A stretch of 64,000 bases of DNA from Wyeomyia smithii (lineage: Eukaryota > Arthropoda > Insecta > Diptera > Culicidae). Shown here one piece after another: positions 22,991 through 36,205 of the stretch (its first letter is position 1; each line of letters starts with the position of its first letter). The translations under genes and the position numbers were made by a program. The stretch is from assembly GCF_029784165.1 (NCBI RefSeq), contig NC_073695.1, positions 201,209,136 to 201,273,135 on the forward strand. Direction: 5' to 3'. Under the pieces are notes generated by a model. It was not told the origin of the DNA, made no database searches, and saw only the letters and a program-made list of their open reading frames with translations.

Positions 22991-25900
22991 TATTTCGTTC
23001 GCGTTGTATCACTCAAAATGCAAGATTTTTTATATGCATTTTGCCAACTTTTATTTGAAACCTAGTGGCATTTCTGGGTGTAAACGAGATTCGGAAGGAA
23101 AAAGATGCGTTTTATCGAAACTGTGTAGTAAAAATTGTACAATCAGAAAGACATCAAACATCATTCTGATTTAGAACTAATTATGCTCGTAACCAGTGTT
23201 GCTAAATATCTAGATTTATATGGATTATCCAGATTTTTAAACAAGTATTCAGATAGGCAGATGTTTCATAAATAATCCAGATTTCTCCAAATTTTATTTT
23301 CTCTGTCTTTTCGCAAAAAGGTCATCTTTCCAAATTTTACCCAGAATCTTGCGTTTTTGTTACTTCAAATGTTGCGTACCAAGAATTTTATCTGAAAAAA
23401 TGACCTTTTGTCTCACGAAATAACTGCTAGATTTTTTCCAGGGTAAAGTTGATTCGAATCAAAAAAAACAAAAACCAAACAATCATAGCTTAGATAGAAA
23501 TACGCAATTTAATAATGTTTATTATGAAAATATTCACATAAATTTGATTTCTGACACTAACATTATTTACCAAAAATACTTTTACGAGGATGATTTTCAC
23601 TTTGTATTTTTTTAGATAAAAGGTAACAGGAAAAATAATTTTGAGCAGCCTGAGGATGACCTAAACTTAAATCGAAACGTTGTCGAGAAGAAAATTCTCA
23701 AAATATAAAATATACCAATTCTAATGACTTGTTATGAAAAAAAAAAAATATATTCGTCTGATATAATGCGTATTGATATTACCCGTAACAGAAACTTGTT
23801 TTGTTAAATGATTCTGAGTGAAAAAAAAACATCTTATATTGGCGTGTTCGTTAGTTTTATATATAATCATTATAATATTTATGAAAAAACATTATTTACA
23901 AAATCATGAGATTTTCAGTTTTTACTGATTTTTTCTCTTTCTTCATTTTTTACAGGTAAGTGTCACTCAATGCGACAATTTAACAGTTCAACAGCAAACT
24001 AATTGGTCATCGTAAGTCTTTTTCTTAAAGTTTCTGGTTTACTGATTTTCAATACGGCGAAGTTTCTTTAAAAGTTTCTGTTCGGATTAACACGGAACTT
24101 TTTTCCGAGAAGTAACAAGTCTGTAATTTGTCGCGAATGTGAGCATTCTAAGAAATCCGGTTGTAAAGCACTAAGAAACGCCCACACTTCCTTACTTCAT
24201 CGTATCACCTCACCATGGCGACCGTGAAGCACTGCTTGCTGTGCAGTTAAAGCTGGCACAGATTATGACACTATTGTTTCCAAGTTTAGTTGTACCGTGC
24301 TGTGATGAGATGTGACTTGTTGTACCCACTAAAGTAACCACAAAGAAAATGCTAATGCAAAACATTACTGTGGGCCTGGCCATGTATGATGTCCCACCTT
24401 CTTCTGCAATCCCCAGGGTACGTCACGGCACACGAGTGGTCGCGACATTTGTACCGCGTGCAAATCAAGGGTTAATTATTTTGTTTACGTTTGTTGCGCG
24501 TTTTACGACTCCGGGTGCCACTCTGGTCTGAATCGCAATGTTTTGAATAGATTTGCTTCAGCGGAAAGATTCGACTGCGAAATTGGTTATAGTTTTTTAT
24601 GGTAGTTCATTTATGAATGTATGGAACTCAATGATTCAATTGTTGTTGTAGTTCTAGGTTTGGAATATGTCGCATTTAGCGTGCGACTCAAGACACGCTT
24701 TAGATAGGGCTTACGCTGTGGGCGGTTGATTCGAGAGAAATTAATTCTTGTCATTATTACGGCAGCCTAATTTGTTTTGACTATTTACGTCGTATGGAAA
24801 AGTTGTGTTCTTTGTTCTGCTAGTAACATGTAGAAATAATTTCTGAGTGTTTAGAAACATTGTAAATGGAAATAATACTGGTTCTGTCATCTTGACGTTC
24901 GACACTGTGAACTTTTAATTAATTTTAGTTTAGTTTATAAGCGTTTAAACGTTCAGACATCCTATACCAAAGGTATTAGGTTTCCGCTGATACCTTCGCA
25001 ACTGCTACAAACCGTCCGGTCGTACCGGAACGACATAATCTCAATGTTTCGCACTGTCACGTGGAACGCCACAAGAATTGTCGGGTGGCTCAAGAACACA
25101 AGACAAGGCAACCGTAAAACCGCAACCAGCGGGTCGGCTTATTTCCCGGCCCCGGTAGAATGCTTCTTGAAATCCAAAACCAACCGTCGCATCGACACGA
25201 AACAATACGACGACGACAAGCGCTTTGTGTCATTCCGAACGTGGATCGAGCCGGGTGGCCGTTCCGGTCGAGGTGACAGCTAAATAATCCCATAAACTGC
25301 AGCGATGTCTGACGAGCGATACGGAGTGGCAAACAAATGCCCTTTGGGGGTTTAATTTCAGCTAACCCTTGGCTTAAACTTAAAAACTGTTGTAGCACGC
25401 GCTGAAGTGAGGAAAATCATACTCTGTTAAGTGCCGACTTAAATAGTTTGTTGTCACAATGGCTATCAAAGGTCGAATGACAATGAAGTATTCAAAGTTG
25501 GTACGTGCATCTAGAGCTCAGTTTCGGTATAGGTTGCAAACAACCGGAGCTTGTGGGGTCTCCAAACATTTGTGAGCTATTATGAATGAGTTTTTTTGTT
25601 GTTGTTTGGAGTACCTGCTCGACGTAAAGCAGCGAATACCGGGGCTGCTTGGTAGCAGATCCACACACAAAAAATAGGTCTCATAATGAGTGCACCGGAA
25701 GCCTAGAAGGACCGTTTTCCGGAGCCGTCAGTTGTCTTGCCTCTGTTCCACTGCCACCATCCCGCCTCATGCCCAGTAAATTATATTAAATTTCTTCTTT
25801 TCATTTGCTTTTCCCCACTGGATTACTGTTCTCATATCCGAAGCCAAATTCGATTTCGTTGCGCTAGCTGTATTCTGGGAAGAGGGTGTGCTTGGATGAC

Positions 25901-28809
25901 TTTTTTTTTTTAGGCAGGTTGGAATGTTTTGATTTCGGTTGAATGGTAAAATGGAGCTGAATAGTGAATATAGATTTACTGGTATTTCTACGTAAATAGA
26001 AATTTATAGATCATGTAAATCGTTGAGAGGTATTAAAAAAATATAACTGGTTCTCAAAACAACTTATTTAAAAACATTAATATGGTGTCTGGCGCATAGA
26101 AAAATTGGAATAATTAGGGAAATTTATCTAATCTAAAAAAAATATAATATAACACCGGAAAAGGACAATCAGAAAATTTGTGCTGTTTAAACAGAATTTT
26201 TCCTTAAGCATCTAATTTTGCTTTTTGTGTGTTCGAATATTAAACCTTTATTTTTCAATTTATTTTCACTGATTTTTTGTTGTTGTTTTTATTCTAACTT
26301 TAATAAGTGTATTTGAATGACAGTTTCCAACTTTTGATAAACATAACATACAACGCGTTTTATAGTGAACTACTTAAGTTGTTAAGCGGTTAAGGTAAGC
26401 GACTGAATTTTATCGTCAGTCGTTTAGCCAAATCTTGTCAAATATCAACTCATAAAATGGTTCTGCAATCCTTTTACCAGACTGCTAGAGAAGAAAATAA
26501 CATTTCTGTTCAACCTTTTCTCGCGCATTCACTCGCTTATATCGCTTTTAATATTACCGCACAGCAAGATTAACTGCAGCTAGAACCTTGACAATTCGAA
26601 GTGTCAGAGGCGGACGGCAAAGGATTCCGCGGTTCCGTCGAGCGTCAAAGCTTAGAGCGAGAGTTTCATGTGTAGCGGTTGAATAGGTTTCGTGCTGCGA
26701 TCCTTCACTCTCCTCACTTTTCCATCCCGTGAGTGTTTGCTTGCATGCACCTTGCCCTTGCATGGGGTAGGTAAATCAGAGAGAAACCGGTACACACGAT
26801 CAGCTGTTGTATGTCAACGAATCCGTCAGTCGAGTTTTGCACTAAAGGACAGCCGGTTTTTCGATGCTGTTGTTGTTGTGTTGCCGCTGTCGCAATCGTT
26901 GCCGCTGCTGTTGTTGTTTTTGATTTTCTATATGTCAGTGTGCTAACATGTTTGCGGTGATGGTCTGTGGTGATGGTTTTTCTGCTCTGATCGGTATCGG
27001 CGGAGACCTCGCGCATGATTTAGTGCCATTGAAGTAGAACGCTGACAATGCCGATTGTCAGCAGTGTTTGACATTTGTCAGAGGTATCCATCTGACGAGC
27101 AGATAGACGCTCGTCTATTGTAATGTGGCATACTTAATAAACAACAAGCTCTAATTAAGTTAGGCTTTTTCTATTTCACAAATTGAATATATCGATGAAT
27201 TCAAAATTGGTCATATTTATTTTAGTGAGTTTAAAACTCCGCTGTCCGAAGGCTGTTTGTTAACGATACTGACATTGATCTGGCAAAGGAAAAACAGGAA
27301 ACTGCAAACTGTTCAACCAGCGGTGATTGTTGATCGATCTGACGAAATTAGAACTTATCGATTAAATTATCGCACGGTGTAGGCGCTTGTAACGCCGACA
27401 CAATGTCATTGTTGATTAGTGCCGGCCTGTTGACAACACATATCGACCACTGCTCTAGCGTGGGATGAGGTGCGATATTTATGACGCAAAATGGCGATGA
27501 CTGGCGCGATTGACATCGAAAATTCATGTTGCAACAGTAGTGCGTACCGTCGAAGGGTGTGACGGGAGGTTATGGCGAGGCGGAAAGCGCTTCGTGACAT
27601 AGCTAAAAGAATGCGTTAACTGACACGTGTTGAACATTTCGAAGGTCAACGCCTAGACCATCAGACAAATTATTATTAATACTGATGGTGATACGTGTTC
27701 ACAACCAAGCACGGGTTTTATATGCTACCATCCATTTGAACCACTGGTGTCATTTTAAAAATATTAAGCCACTAACAGCTAGTTTGTGAAAACGCAGTAT
27801 AGAAAACATGTCGTATTTTCATTTTTTACATGATTACACTCAATTACTGTTAAAAAATCATCAAATAATTAATGATTGCAAGGTTATTTCAAATAAATTC
27901 TACACAAAAGATAATTTTAAGTAGACACTGAAACTGTAACTTTTTCTGAAAGTTCGTTCCCGAGAGGTTATTGGTTTCGACAATCAGAGGAATAATAGCC
28001 TTGAGCAATTCTGCTTTCTGCAAGGGGTTAATTTTCTGTGGATGATCTGGTCACTTCAAATAATTATTCATGTTGAAATTGTCAAAACCCAGAAGTTTTT
28101 AGTTGCTCAGCTAAAAACAGCTTGTACCTCTTTTCATCGCCGTCGTCTTCCGTCAAGTCACTGTTGTAATGAAATTGGAAACTTCCCTTTCTCTTTACCA
28201 CTTTTCTAATATGCTAAATGCACGGGCAAGAAGCTGTCTGCGGCCATAAACATGCCCATATTCAAAATAGTTGAGAAATTTGACTACTCTTACACCGAGT
28301 GGTTGAAAGTGAGACTGGTATGCAATTATTCTGCTACTCGATGGCCTGAATAATCGCATATAAGTCTCTTCCTTATTTTTCATTGTAATTTTTACGACAA
28401 AGGCAATTCTTCAATGAAGAAGTTATGATTGAGGTCTATTTCATTACATCATGACGAAAAGATTAGAATAACCCACCCTAAACAGTAGAAATACCCAAAA
28501 CAAGAAAAATTTCTTCAAGCGCTGTTTTCTCAACTCGTTGATTTTCCAGATGGGACTAATATGCGATTTTAGGCAGTAGTCCTAAGTGCAATCCTTGAGG
28601 AACATCGATGTGATTTGAGAAATTTTTTTTTCGTTACAGTTAACTGTATGTTGTTGATTTACTGAACATGATTATATAATGTAATTAAAGATATAAAAGG
28701 TATGTATAAAAATGTATGTAGATTGGTAATTCTTTTTATTAAAAAGTCAAATGTTTCGATGTAAAGTTTATTTCGTTGAGAATAAAAGAAAAATATTGAC
28801 TCAAGTTTT
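22991..28809. other. Anonymous stretch, no gene recognised
   Basis: 5.8 kb without a supportable gene. Small items seen are an imperfect (TGT)n run at about 26868-26925 and a perfect 9-bp hairpin GCTGACAAT-GCCG-ATTGTCAGC at 27041-27062. There is also a GC-richer block at 25000-25290 that is open on the plus strand for 79 codons but has no recognisable domain. Confidence 0.45.
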
Positions 28810-29432
28810 CTTTTCAACGAATGCGATTTGCCAGACCTTTCTCTTTACTCCTTCCATCAAGTTTTGTACACTCTGCTTGGTCACTTTGTCCACCCCAGAA
28901 CGCTAGTTAGCCTTGAACTGCATCTCGTTGACAACTATCTATCGTGTCTTCTTGAGGTTCCGCTTGACAATAGCCCAGTATTTTTCTATAGGGCGGAGCT
29001 CTTTCGCAGCATACCACTCCATGGCCTTTTTCCGTAATGGCAAGATGCAAAATCCGCCCAAAACAGAACGGAACAACTGTGTTGGTTGAAAAAAGACAAC
29101 AGACGTTTTTTCAGGCACCCGTACACTTAAATTTCCTTGTTGATGAAGCCTTTCATGATTAAAATGTTGCTCTTCAAATCACAATGTAAGGATCCCGCCT
29201 AAACCGCTGGCCACTCTTTTCGTCATTTTCGCTTGCGGCCTTCGGATTTCGATTTTTGCCGGATCCTGTCTTTTTGGCAGTCGATGAACGTTCTTCAATC
29301 ACTTTTTTGCGTTGGTGACGGTTAATTTGGCCCCATTCAACAATTTTGTCAAATGGGTGTGCTGGAAGTGAATCGGGTTTTCACGATGCGCGAGCAAAAT
29401 TTTAAAGCATTGCTTCTCTTGCTTCGACGTCA
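28810..29432 (-). pseudogene. Internally deleted Tc1-like transposase relic (second family)
   Basis: Read on the minus strand from an ATG at about 29432 (MTSKQEKQCFKILLAHRENP). Helix-turn-helix sequence, AKK-TGSGK-RNPKA and RFRRDP follow. After a deletion the frame resumes at KGFINKEI, CLKKRLLSFFNQH and LFWADFASCHY (second catalytic Asp). Then ELRPIEKYWAIVKRNLKKT supplies the catalytic Glu region, and SVQNLMEGVK the C-terminus. The first catalytic Asp region and the segment between CHY and ELRP are missing, and there are several stops. The motif order is that of mosquito Tc1-like elements with a terminal Glu. It cannot make an active enzyme. Confidence 0.85.
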
Positions 29433-30379
29433 TTTTCACAACCGAACAGGAAATGTCAAAATCGAATATAAGGCATGTTACTATGTACACACACACATGC
29501 TTGTCTTTTCTCCTCAGAAAAACTCTAGAATGCAGGAGAACATCTTGCACTACGAAAACAACTGCTCTCACATTAAAGAGCAAATCAACGCTCATGCTAG
29601 AAGAGAGCGACAAACGATTTTTATCTTCTGAGCTTCCTGAGAGCACTGCGGTGAAATCTGAAATCTCTCTCTTGCGCGACAATGAAGTATGGTGTGGACA
29701 TCACGCACAATAATTACACTGCAGAGCTATCTGCGGTGCATGGCAGAAGAAGAGAAAAGAGATTGGGAGAAAATAAAATAGACTGCGTTGTTCGTGCTGG
29801 TCGAATTTACTCTGGTGGAATTCGTTTTCGCAGTGTAGCTACACGAGGACTACACTTTTGCCCGGTAGGTTTTTTTCCACCTTCCGGACTACTCGCCAGT
29901 CGACACTGTTGTGTACTTCTGCGTTTTCTCTGTAGAGTGATTCACCCCTCTTGTTTCTATCAGATGTGGGGTGAGCTGGAAGTGTGTTTGTCTCTCTGTA
30001 AGCTGGTTGAAACACTTTGGAGTGGAGAAAGAAGCAGTGTGGTGAAAGCATTTGCTACACGCAGGCACCTCCTGGAAGGGAAGTGCGCGGTGAATTTTTT
30101 CTCCTCTCCTTTCACAAGATGAGGAGAATGACTAGCATGCACACACATCTTCGAAGTGAGATGTGTTTAGGTTTTTTTTTTGATAAATGGTTAAAATAAT
30201 ACTGCAAATTCAAGTTGACCAATTTTTGACTGTTACAACCTTTAGACAAAACTGTTACGTTTTAGGAAACAATGCCTTCCTTTGATTGTTATTATGCACT
30301 GCTACCCATTAGGTTGAAATCGTTTCACTGAATATTACAACACCCAGTTTGTATATAGCAACACACCGAAAAGATTAGT
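29433..30379. other. Leader of the Tc1-like relic and anonymous sequence
   Basis: The first about 150 bp are probably the 5' part of the relic transposon. The remainder contains GAGAG-rich stretches and a 146-codon open frame (29682-30122) without recognisable motifs. Confidence 0.35.
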
Positions 30380-32095
30380 ATCACCTGAAATGAGTAGATT
30401 CATGTAGCTTTATCTCGTGATTCCGAGAACCTAATTAGTTGCGGTCTTAGGCAAAGTTGTTCAGAAGTTCGAGGGCTTGTGTTTGGCGGATAGTATTGTT
30501 CGGAGTTTAGCCGCGGTGCTGGTGTGCATGTAGTTTTGAGTATTTTGAATTTAAGTTGTCTCGAGAATCTCACTACTTAGCGAGTTACGATCTTCATCAA
30601 AGTTGTTCAGGAGGTCAAAGACTTTTGGTTGTAGATTCGAAATTCGGTTTTGTGAGTATTTTGAACTAAATTTATCTAGTGAATTTGACCATTTATAATG
30701 CTGCAATCTTCAGCAAGTTGTTCAGGAATCAAACGCTTTTATTTGGTGCTTAGTTTGTTTCTAAATTCTGTTGCTACGGGCCGCTAGTGTAATAAAACTG
30801 AAAGTATTTTGGCCATAATTTATCTCATGAATGTAACCAGGACAATTCCACAAAAAAATCGACAATTTTTATTAGACATTTTTTATCGGTGTGACGTCTT
30901 CGGTAAAGTTGTAGATAATTATTTTGTCTTTGAAAAAATATACATTCTGAAAAGGGTGTTTTTGTGATAAAATAGTTATCTTAAAAAAGCTCACATTCAA
31001 AATTGTAAATTGTATTCGAAAAAACTACGGAAGATTAGCTTAACATTGATGCTTGTCCGATCATGGAGAAATGAGAAACCGAAAAGTTTAAATTTTCTAA
31101 AAAAAAATAAACCCAGAATGTTTGGTTTGATTGGCATAATTAAATCGAACATAATTGGCATAATGATTGCCTCCTCTTTCCCCTCCGTGGACAACTGCTT
31201 ATATAAATCCTAAAAAATTTTCATAGACCGTAGACATTGCACAACCCCCCCCCCCCTTCCAAAGCTGTCCATTAGCATTAGCATTATTTCTTTTATTTTT
31301 TCTGGAAAATTTTACCTTTTTTTCTCCATAATCAGAACCATTAATGTTTAGCTAATCTTTTGTAGTGGCCGTGAAAAATCAGATTAAAAAAAATGGGGAA
31401 TTTTTTGGATAATTATTTTTAATTTATTTCAATATTTTTCCTCATCAATTTTTTTTTCAGAATGTATATTTTTCTCAGAAACACAAAATCCTCAACTTTT
31501 CCGAAACAGAAACACAAAGTTATCTACAACTTTGCCGAAAACGTCACACCAATCAAACAAACCGTTTTGGCTCTAAAAGTGTTTGTAATCGTCAATACCT
31601 TTTTAACATAGCTTCTCAAAAACGAGTCGTGATTCAGAAAAAAAAACAAATGGCACAAAATGGTGTATTTTGTCCATAGAAACATCTATGCAAAGTTTAG
31701 GTCAAATCAAAAATGACAATTGGAAAAAAATATTAACACTGGGACATTTTTTGTGGAATTGCTCACCATTTAAAAAATCTGTGGATTTCAACAAAGTTTT
31801 CCAGAGGAATAAGCGCTTTCACGTGGCGCTAGTGTGTATGCAGTATTTTGAGTATTTTGAACTTAATTTATCTCATGAACCAAATCACTTAGAAAGTTGA
31901 GGTCTTTAGGAATCTTGTTCTGAAGGGCATGAGCTTTTTGTTTATGAACAGTTTGATTGGAAATTAGACCATTACGCGGCACTAGTGTGCGTTTAGCTAC
32001 GAGTGTTATGAACTAAATTTGTTTTGAGAATTTAGCTGTCTAGAAATTTGTGTAGTATTCAGCAACTCAGCGGTTAAAACTGCTCAGAAAAAAAA
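30380..32095. repeat. Diverged tandem array (about 115-145 bp units), split by a foldback element
   Basis: Units share GAGTATTTTGAA-T-AA-TT-ATCTC-TGAAT, then CTTC-GCAAAGTTGTTCAG-AG and GCTAGTGTG-ATG. About four units lie left of 30839 and about three right of 31765. The sequence across the gap joins smoothly if 30840-31764 is removed, so the array predates that insertion. Confidence 0.75.
30840..31764. mobile_element. Foldback MITE (925 bp), possible ACCA target duplication
   Basis: The ends share CAATTCCACAAAAAA in inverted orientation. Further in, GACGT(C/T)TTCGG(T/C)AAAGTTGTAGATAA and AATATACATTCTG are also mirrored. The left arm lacks about 170 bp present in the right arm. ACCA lies on both sides (30836-30839 and 31765-31768), in agreement with the flanking tandem unit. 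The loop holds a block related to 21.1 kb and 50.8 kb. No transposase. Confidence 0.7.
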
Positions 32096-32159
32096 TATGC
32101 AGTTTAGAATGTTTTGTTTTCAATTTCTTTCCAATGATTTCATAAATAATCATTTCAAG

Positions 32160-32242
32160 CTGGGTGTTGCAATACTCATTGGAGCGATTCCAAACATACG
32201 GGGGACAACTAAAACTTTGAGATTTATTTTGGGGCTATCTTA
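32160..32242 (+). mobile_element. 5' end segment of Tc1-like relic, copy 2
   Basis: Sequence before the 280-bp MITE; the relic leader continues at 32526 with CTCAACCACAAACACGC as in the other copies. The true outer end is not defined. Confidence 0.4.
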
Positions 32243-32522
32243 TAGCGAATTTCTTTATTCCACCAGCTCACCTCGTTTTGACCTGGAAGCGCACTAACTG
32301 CTGTCAAAACCCTTCTTTATTCGCTCGATTTTGATCCAGTTTTGATCTGCCGTGCTGCTCGAAGCGCACTGTAAAATTTGTCAGCTTCAACCCACCACCG
32401 CACGTGCTAAGTTCGTTAACAATTATCTGGCATCTCTTTCTTACTTGCGTCTTAAATGGTGATGACGTTTTATTATTCATCTGCAGTTTTGCCCGCACAC
32501 AGTGGAATAAAGAAATTCGCTA
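32243..32522. mobile_element. 280-bp MITE with TTA duplication (Harbinger/PIF-like)
   Basis: Perfect 21-bp terminal inverted repeats beginning TAGCGAATTTCTTTATTCCA and a 3-bp TTA repeat at 32240-32242 and 32523-32525. The 3-bp TWA duplication points to the PIF/Harbinger superfamily. It inserted into the leader of a Tc1-like relic: the corresponding site in the relic at 15.65 kb reads CTCTTACTGAAC without an insert. Confidence 0.88.
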
Positions 32523-32525
32523 TTA

Positions 32526-33290
32526 CTCAACCACAAACACGCAATGAGAGAAGTAAGAGTATGTAAATGTAAGCTATCTTTCTCCTCTGTACGCCAGTAT
32601 TTTTTGTTTTGTTTATGCATGCACAGTTCTGTTTGAAATGGCGTCGAAACAAGGAGCCTTGTGCGAGCGCATTGTACAGTTCTAACTGAACTGCATAAAA
32701 ATTCGGGTAAAAATATCACACTAAATTATTTTAAAAGCGAAAATCTTTCGACTGTGTATAATTTCCTGCAAACCTCAACAGCAATTCGCTAGCATGGTAG
32801 TGGAAAACGGGTTAAAGTAATGGACAAAAAAGTCTTCATTCTTCTTGTTTAAATCATGATTCAAGGCCAGAGATTTGGCTATCAATCAAGGTGTGTACTT
32901 GAAAAAAAATTTTAATTCATATCTTTTCAAACATGCCTCTGGAAGATATGTATTTTAGCCAAATAAAGTATCTTCACATTACAAAAATTCGACCCCATGT
33001 GTACCCAATATACGCAACCCAGTGAATCTTCCAATTGAAGATTTTTTTAGATTTTTTAGTTCCTTGCTGTACAAAAAAGAATCTTTAGTGCAAACAGTTG
33101 ATTGGTCGATTCAGGAGAGGTATTCGAAAAGTCGACGTGAAACAACGCTTACAACGCTTTTGTTTCGGCATTGTGAAAAAACTTCGTTGAAAAACCAGTC
33201 ACGGACCTTTATCAAATGTTCATTTTTTTGCGTTGATAATGAATGTATTTTCATGAGGAATTACTTGGTTCTTCTCTAAGTACATCTACC
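32526..33290 (+). pseudogene. Internally deleted Tc1-like (DD37E-type) transposase relic, copy 2
   Basis: The leader (AACACGCAATGAGAGAAG...) is followed by the start MASKQGALCERIVQF at about 32639, then a decayed helix-turn-helix. The junction FKARDLAINQGVYL joins the linker to the region before the second Asp. The conserved block there reads stop-P-N-KVSSHY, where relatives have WPDK-SSHY, so both the Trp and the catalytic Asp are lost. The frame is then open for over 100 codons: VPNIRNPVNLPIEDFF (catalytic Glu region), SSLLYKK and the C-terminal helices to 33279. The first catalytic Asp region is deleted. The C-terminal part is the best preserved of the three copies. Confidence 0.82.
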
Positions 33291-33582
33291 TTTTCTTTGA
33301 CAGCAGTAGAAAAGAAATTCGAAAGTTTTAGTTATTGTTATTTGTGATTTATAATATTGTTCCACCATCAAGTAAGTCAGACAGTTTAAAGAGGTTGGCC
33401 TTTTGTCATAAAATTACTCCTATTTCCATTATTCGAATGAGCAGACGATGAAGCATACAAAGCACAAAGGATAACTTTATGCTTAAGTAGAAAATGTATT
33501 GTTATATGCTAGTTTTGATATTCAGCTTTGGTATGATGAGCTTCTAATAATCCAAAAATGATGTTAGATTGAAAAAAAGGAC

Positions 33583-33745
33583 ACTAAGGTCGCTTTTTAC
33601 GCATTTTTCTAAGCGGGTTTTTATTTACGCGGATTTCGGTATTTACGCGGTATTTTTTTAACGCGGAGTCCGGAATTTACGCGGTATTTTCTTCTTACGC
33701 GGATTTCCAAATTTCTTAACTCGGATGCCGGAGTTTGCGCGGTTT
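33583..33745. repeat. Degenerate short tandem repeat, TTTACGCGGA motif
   Basis: Variants of T-ACGCGG-TTT or ACTCGGATGCCGG occur about nine times in 160 bp. Layout is like the GATTATCCG cluster at 3.8 kb and may be the end of a pogo-type element; no transposase is seen. Confidence 0.55.
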
Positions 33746-36205
33746 TTTATTTACTGCCACACCACAATCGTTTTCACTACTGAAATGCTGGTAATCAAAT
33801 AATTACTTTAGTTCAAATAATGCGTTCCGTTCGAAAATTGATTATTTTTACGAGTCTCTGCTCATTTGCTTGGCGTAATACTATCGGTACAGGTGGTATT
33901 TTCTACATAATATTCTCTGGAAAAATTGTCACAATCCTCCACCCATCCAACGGCATGTGCAGCACTATCGTCCAAATGAAAACTGAATATCAATATTGAT
34001 TTCAATTTGTTCATTCATTGTTGTGTCGTTACCGTATGAAGGGGTGTACTCAATTGCTTCGCAAACATGTTACGTGATACGGTTAAATATTATTTGAAAA
34101 AAAAAAATAAATAAAAAGAGTCGCAATACTATGCAAAGTTTTTCTACTACAGGTGGAAAAATAATTCCAAAAATAAACGTGAAACAAAAGTCTGACACAA
34201 AACTCTCTGCGCTTACGGTGCTGATATGTAAGTAGCACAGTTCCGACCCGACTACAGAGAAAGGTATACAAGTGACAATTGTCCCCGAATTGGAAACGAT
34301 GATGAGACGTACGACGTTGTCAACTAGGCGAGTTCTTTCCTTCCCACCAATCCTGTTTCGAGTCTCATTCTTCGGTGCGCTCGCTTATCTGTTGTGATTG
34401 TGATGATGTGACAACTAATATTTGAAGGGTAGTCGAAGTGATTAAGATGAAAATGTTTTATGAGAATAATCGATTGGAACTATCGGTGTTGGCTTGAGCT
34501 GAATTGGTTGGAAAATGTTTAACGATTGTAATAGCTTGGTAAAGCGGAAGTGTTTCTGATTTTGGAAATGATCAATCCTACAATTCACAGCTGTCACATT
34601 ACGGAAGCAACGGTGATGGATTGAGTGCATTTAATTTAAAATGATAAGAGCCACTGTAATTGCCCATCAATTCAAAAAAAAATCCTCATGGTTTTATGAG
34701 CTGGAAACAAAATTCCATATCAGATTGCATTTAAATTGCATGTTATTTTCGACTGGAAAAATAAACATCGATCGTTTGGTTGCTATAGCGGTGACTGCAT
34801 TTTACATAAATAATTAACGTGAAAGTGTTGGTCGTAATATGTTATGTAGGAAAGATAATGATTGTTCAGCCCTGTCAAAATATGTGATATTATTCATGAT
34901 TTACCTAAACGGCAAATTTTGATGGTTTCCACGAAAAAAGGGGTTTGAATGAGGGAAACATGATATTTTGTTAATATTTTTTCAAATGAAAAAAAATCGC
35001 GTTCCTAATTTGGCCATTTCAGGTTACACAATCTAGTTTGTTTAATTGATATAAAATTTTCAATGATAGTCCAGCTAAGAGACCATAAAATCGCTGTTAT
35101 TTGAATCTTGGTCAAGTATTTATCCGGTTTGAAGTGATAGATTTGGGAAATATAAATAACTTCTACTAGAAAGGAGCGACACTGTAATGCAAAACCTTAA
35201 GTTGTATGTCAAAGAACCAAGATTCAACTTTTTTACTTTCTTCCCGAGAACAACATTTCAAGATCAGTTTTGTGGTTTGTGTACATTATGCCAAATATGT
35301 GACCACGGTTTTCTGTACATATAAAACAAAACCATGAAATATGAAATAGTGATCCACTACAGTGACAGCTTTTAGCATCTATTGTTAAAATTTTTTTTTC
35401 GGGTTCAGGAATTCTGTAAATCGACCTGGTTGTTACACTTAAATTTGCGTTTCTACATAGCATTCGTTAAAAATTTTCAACTTTTCAGAAAAGAAGTTTC
35501 CCTTTGATGCCAGTCTTCAGTCAGAGTTCTAATGCTACACAATGTTGAATGTATGAAAATCTGTTTTATTCATGGCAAATGGTACAACATTACGAAATCA
35601 CCATGGAATCCGGTGAGACGAGCCTGAGGATAGGTTTTACTTAAGAAACCCAGTGCCAACCGAAGAAAAATACCACTGTAAACAGTGCTCTGTTGAAGTT
35701 TCACCCAGATGCAAAGCGCTGCTCCATATAAAAACGTAAGCTTGCTTTTTAGAACGAGTGAAAGAAATTTCTCCAGAGCGCAGTGAAAAATGAACGTAAA
35801 TAGTGCTTCTAAGGGTGATACGTAGAACTGCAATCAAAAGAAGGCACCAGTCTGTAAATATTTGATTGGGTTGGTAAATATCGAGTAGCATACGGAAGAG
35901 TGTACAGTGGAAACGATTGTCGCTGGCAACGTTGGGAATGCATGCTGGAGGAATGTTGCCTTCAAACTTTGCTCCGACCCGTTGTGAAAGGGTTAAACAG
36001 TTGTCTAACTGTCGGGAACAAATCGACATTGATGCATTAATGGGTATACTCGAAATAAACGAAGTTCGAATTCTCGAGAATACTACACTTTGAAATGCCG
36101 TTGTTTGTTTGCTTTTGCCACTCGAAATAACATGATTCTAAAGAAGTCAGTTGAACTAGATGCTGTAAAACCTGACTAAGAGTGATTTGTGATGCTTGAT
36201 ATCTT
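33746..36205. other. Anonymous stretch, no gene recognised
   Basis: Overlapping minus-strand frames of 87 and 130 codons at 35570-36029 have no recognisable motif. Nothing else is supported. Confidence 0.45.

Noticed and set aside
27041..27062. Hairpin as a microRNA precursor
   Set aside because: Only 9-bp arms with a 4-nt loop, far too short for a miRNA precursor.
29682..30122. 146-codon plus-strand open frame as a gene
   Set aside because: Opposite-strand frames overlap it, its composition is not protein-like, and no motif is seen.
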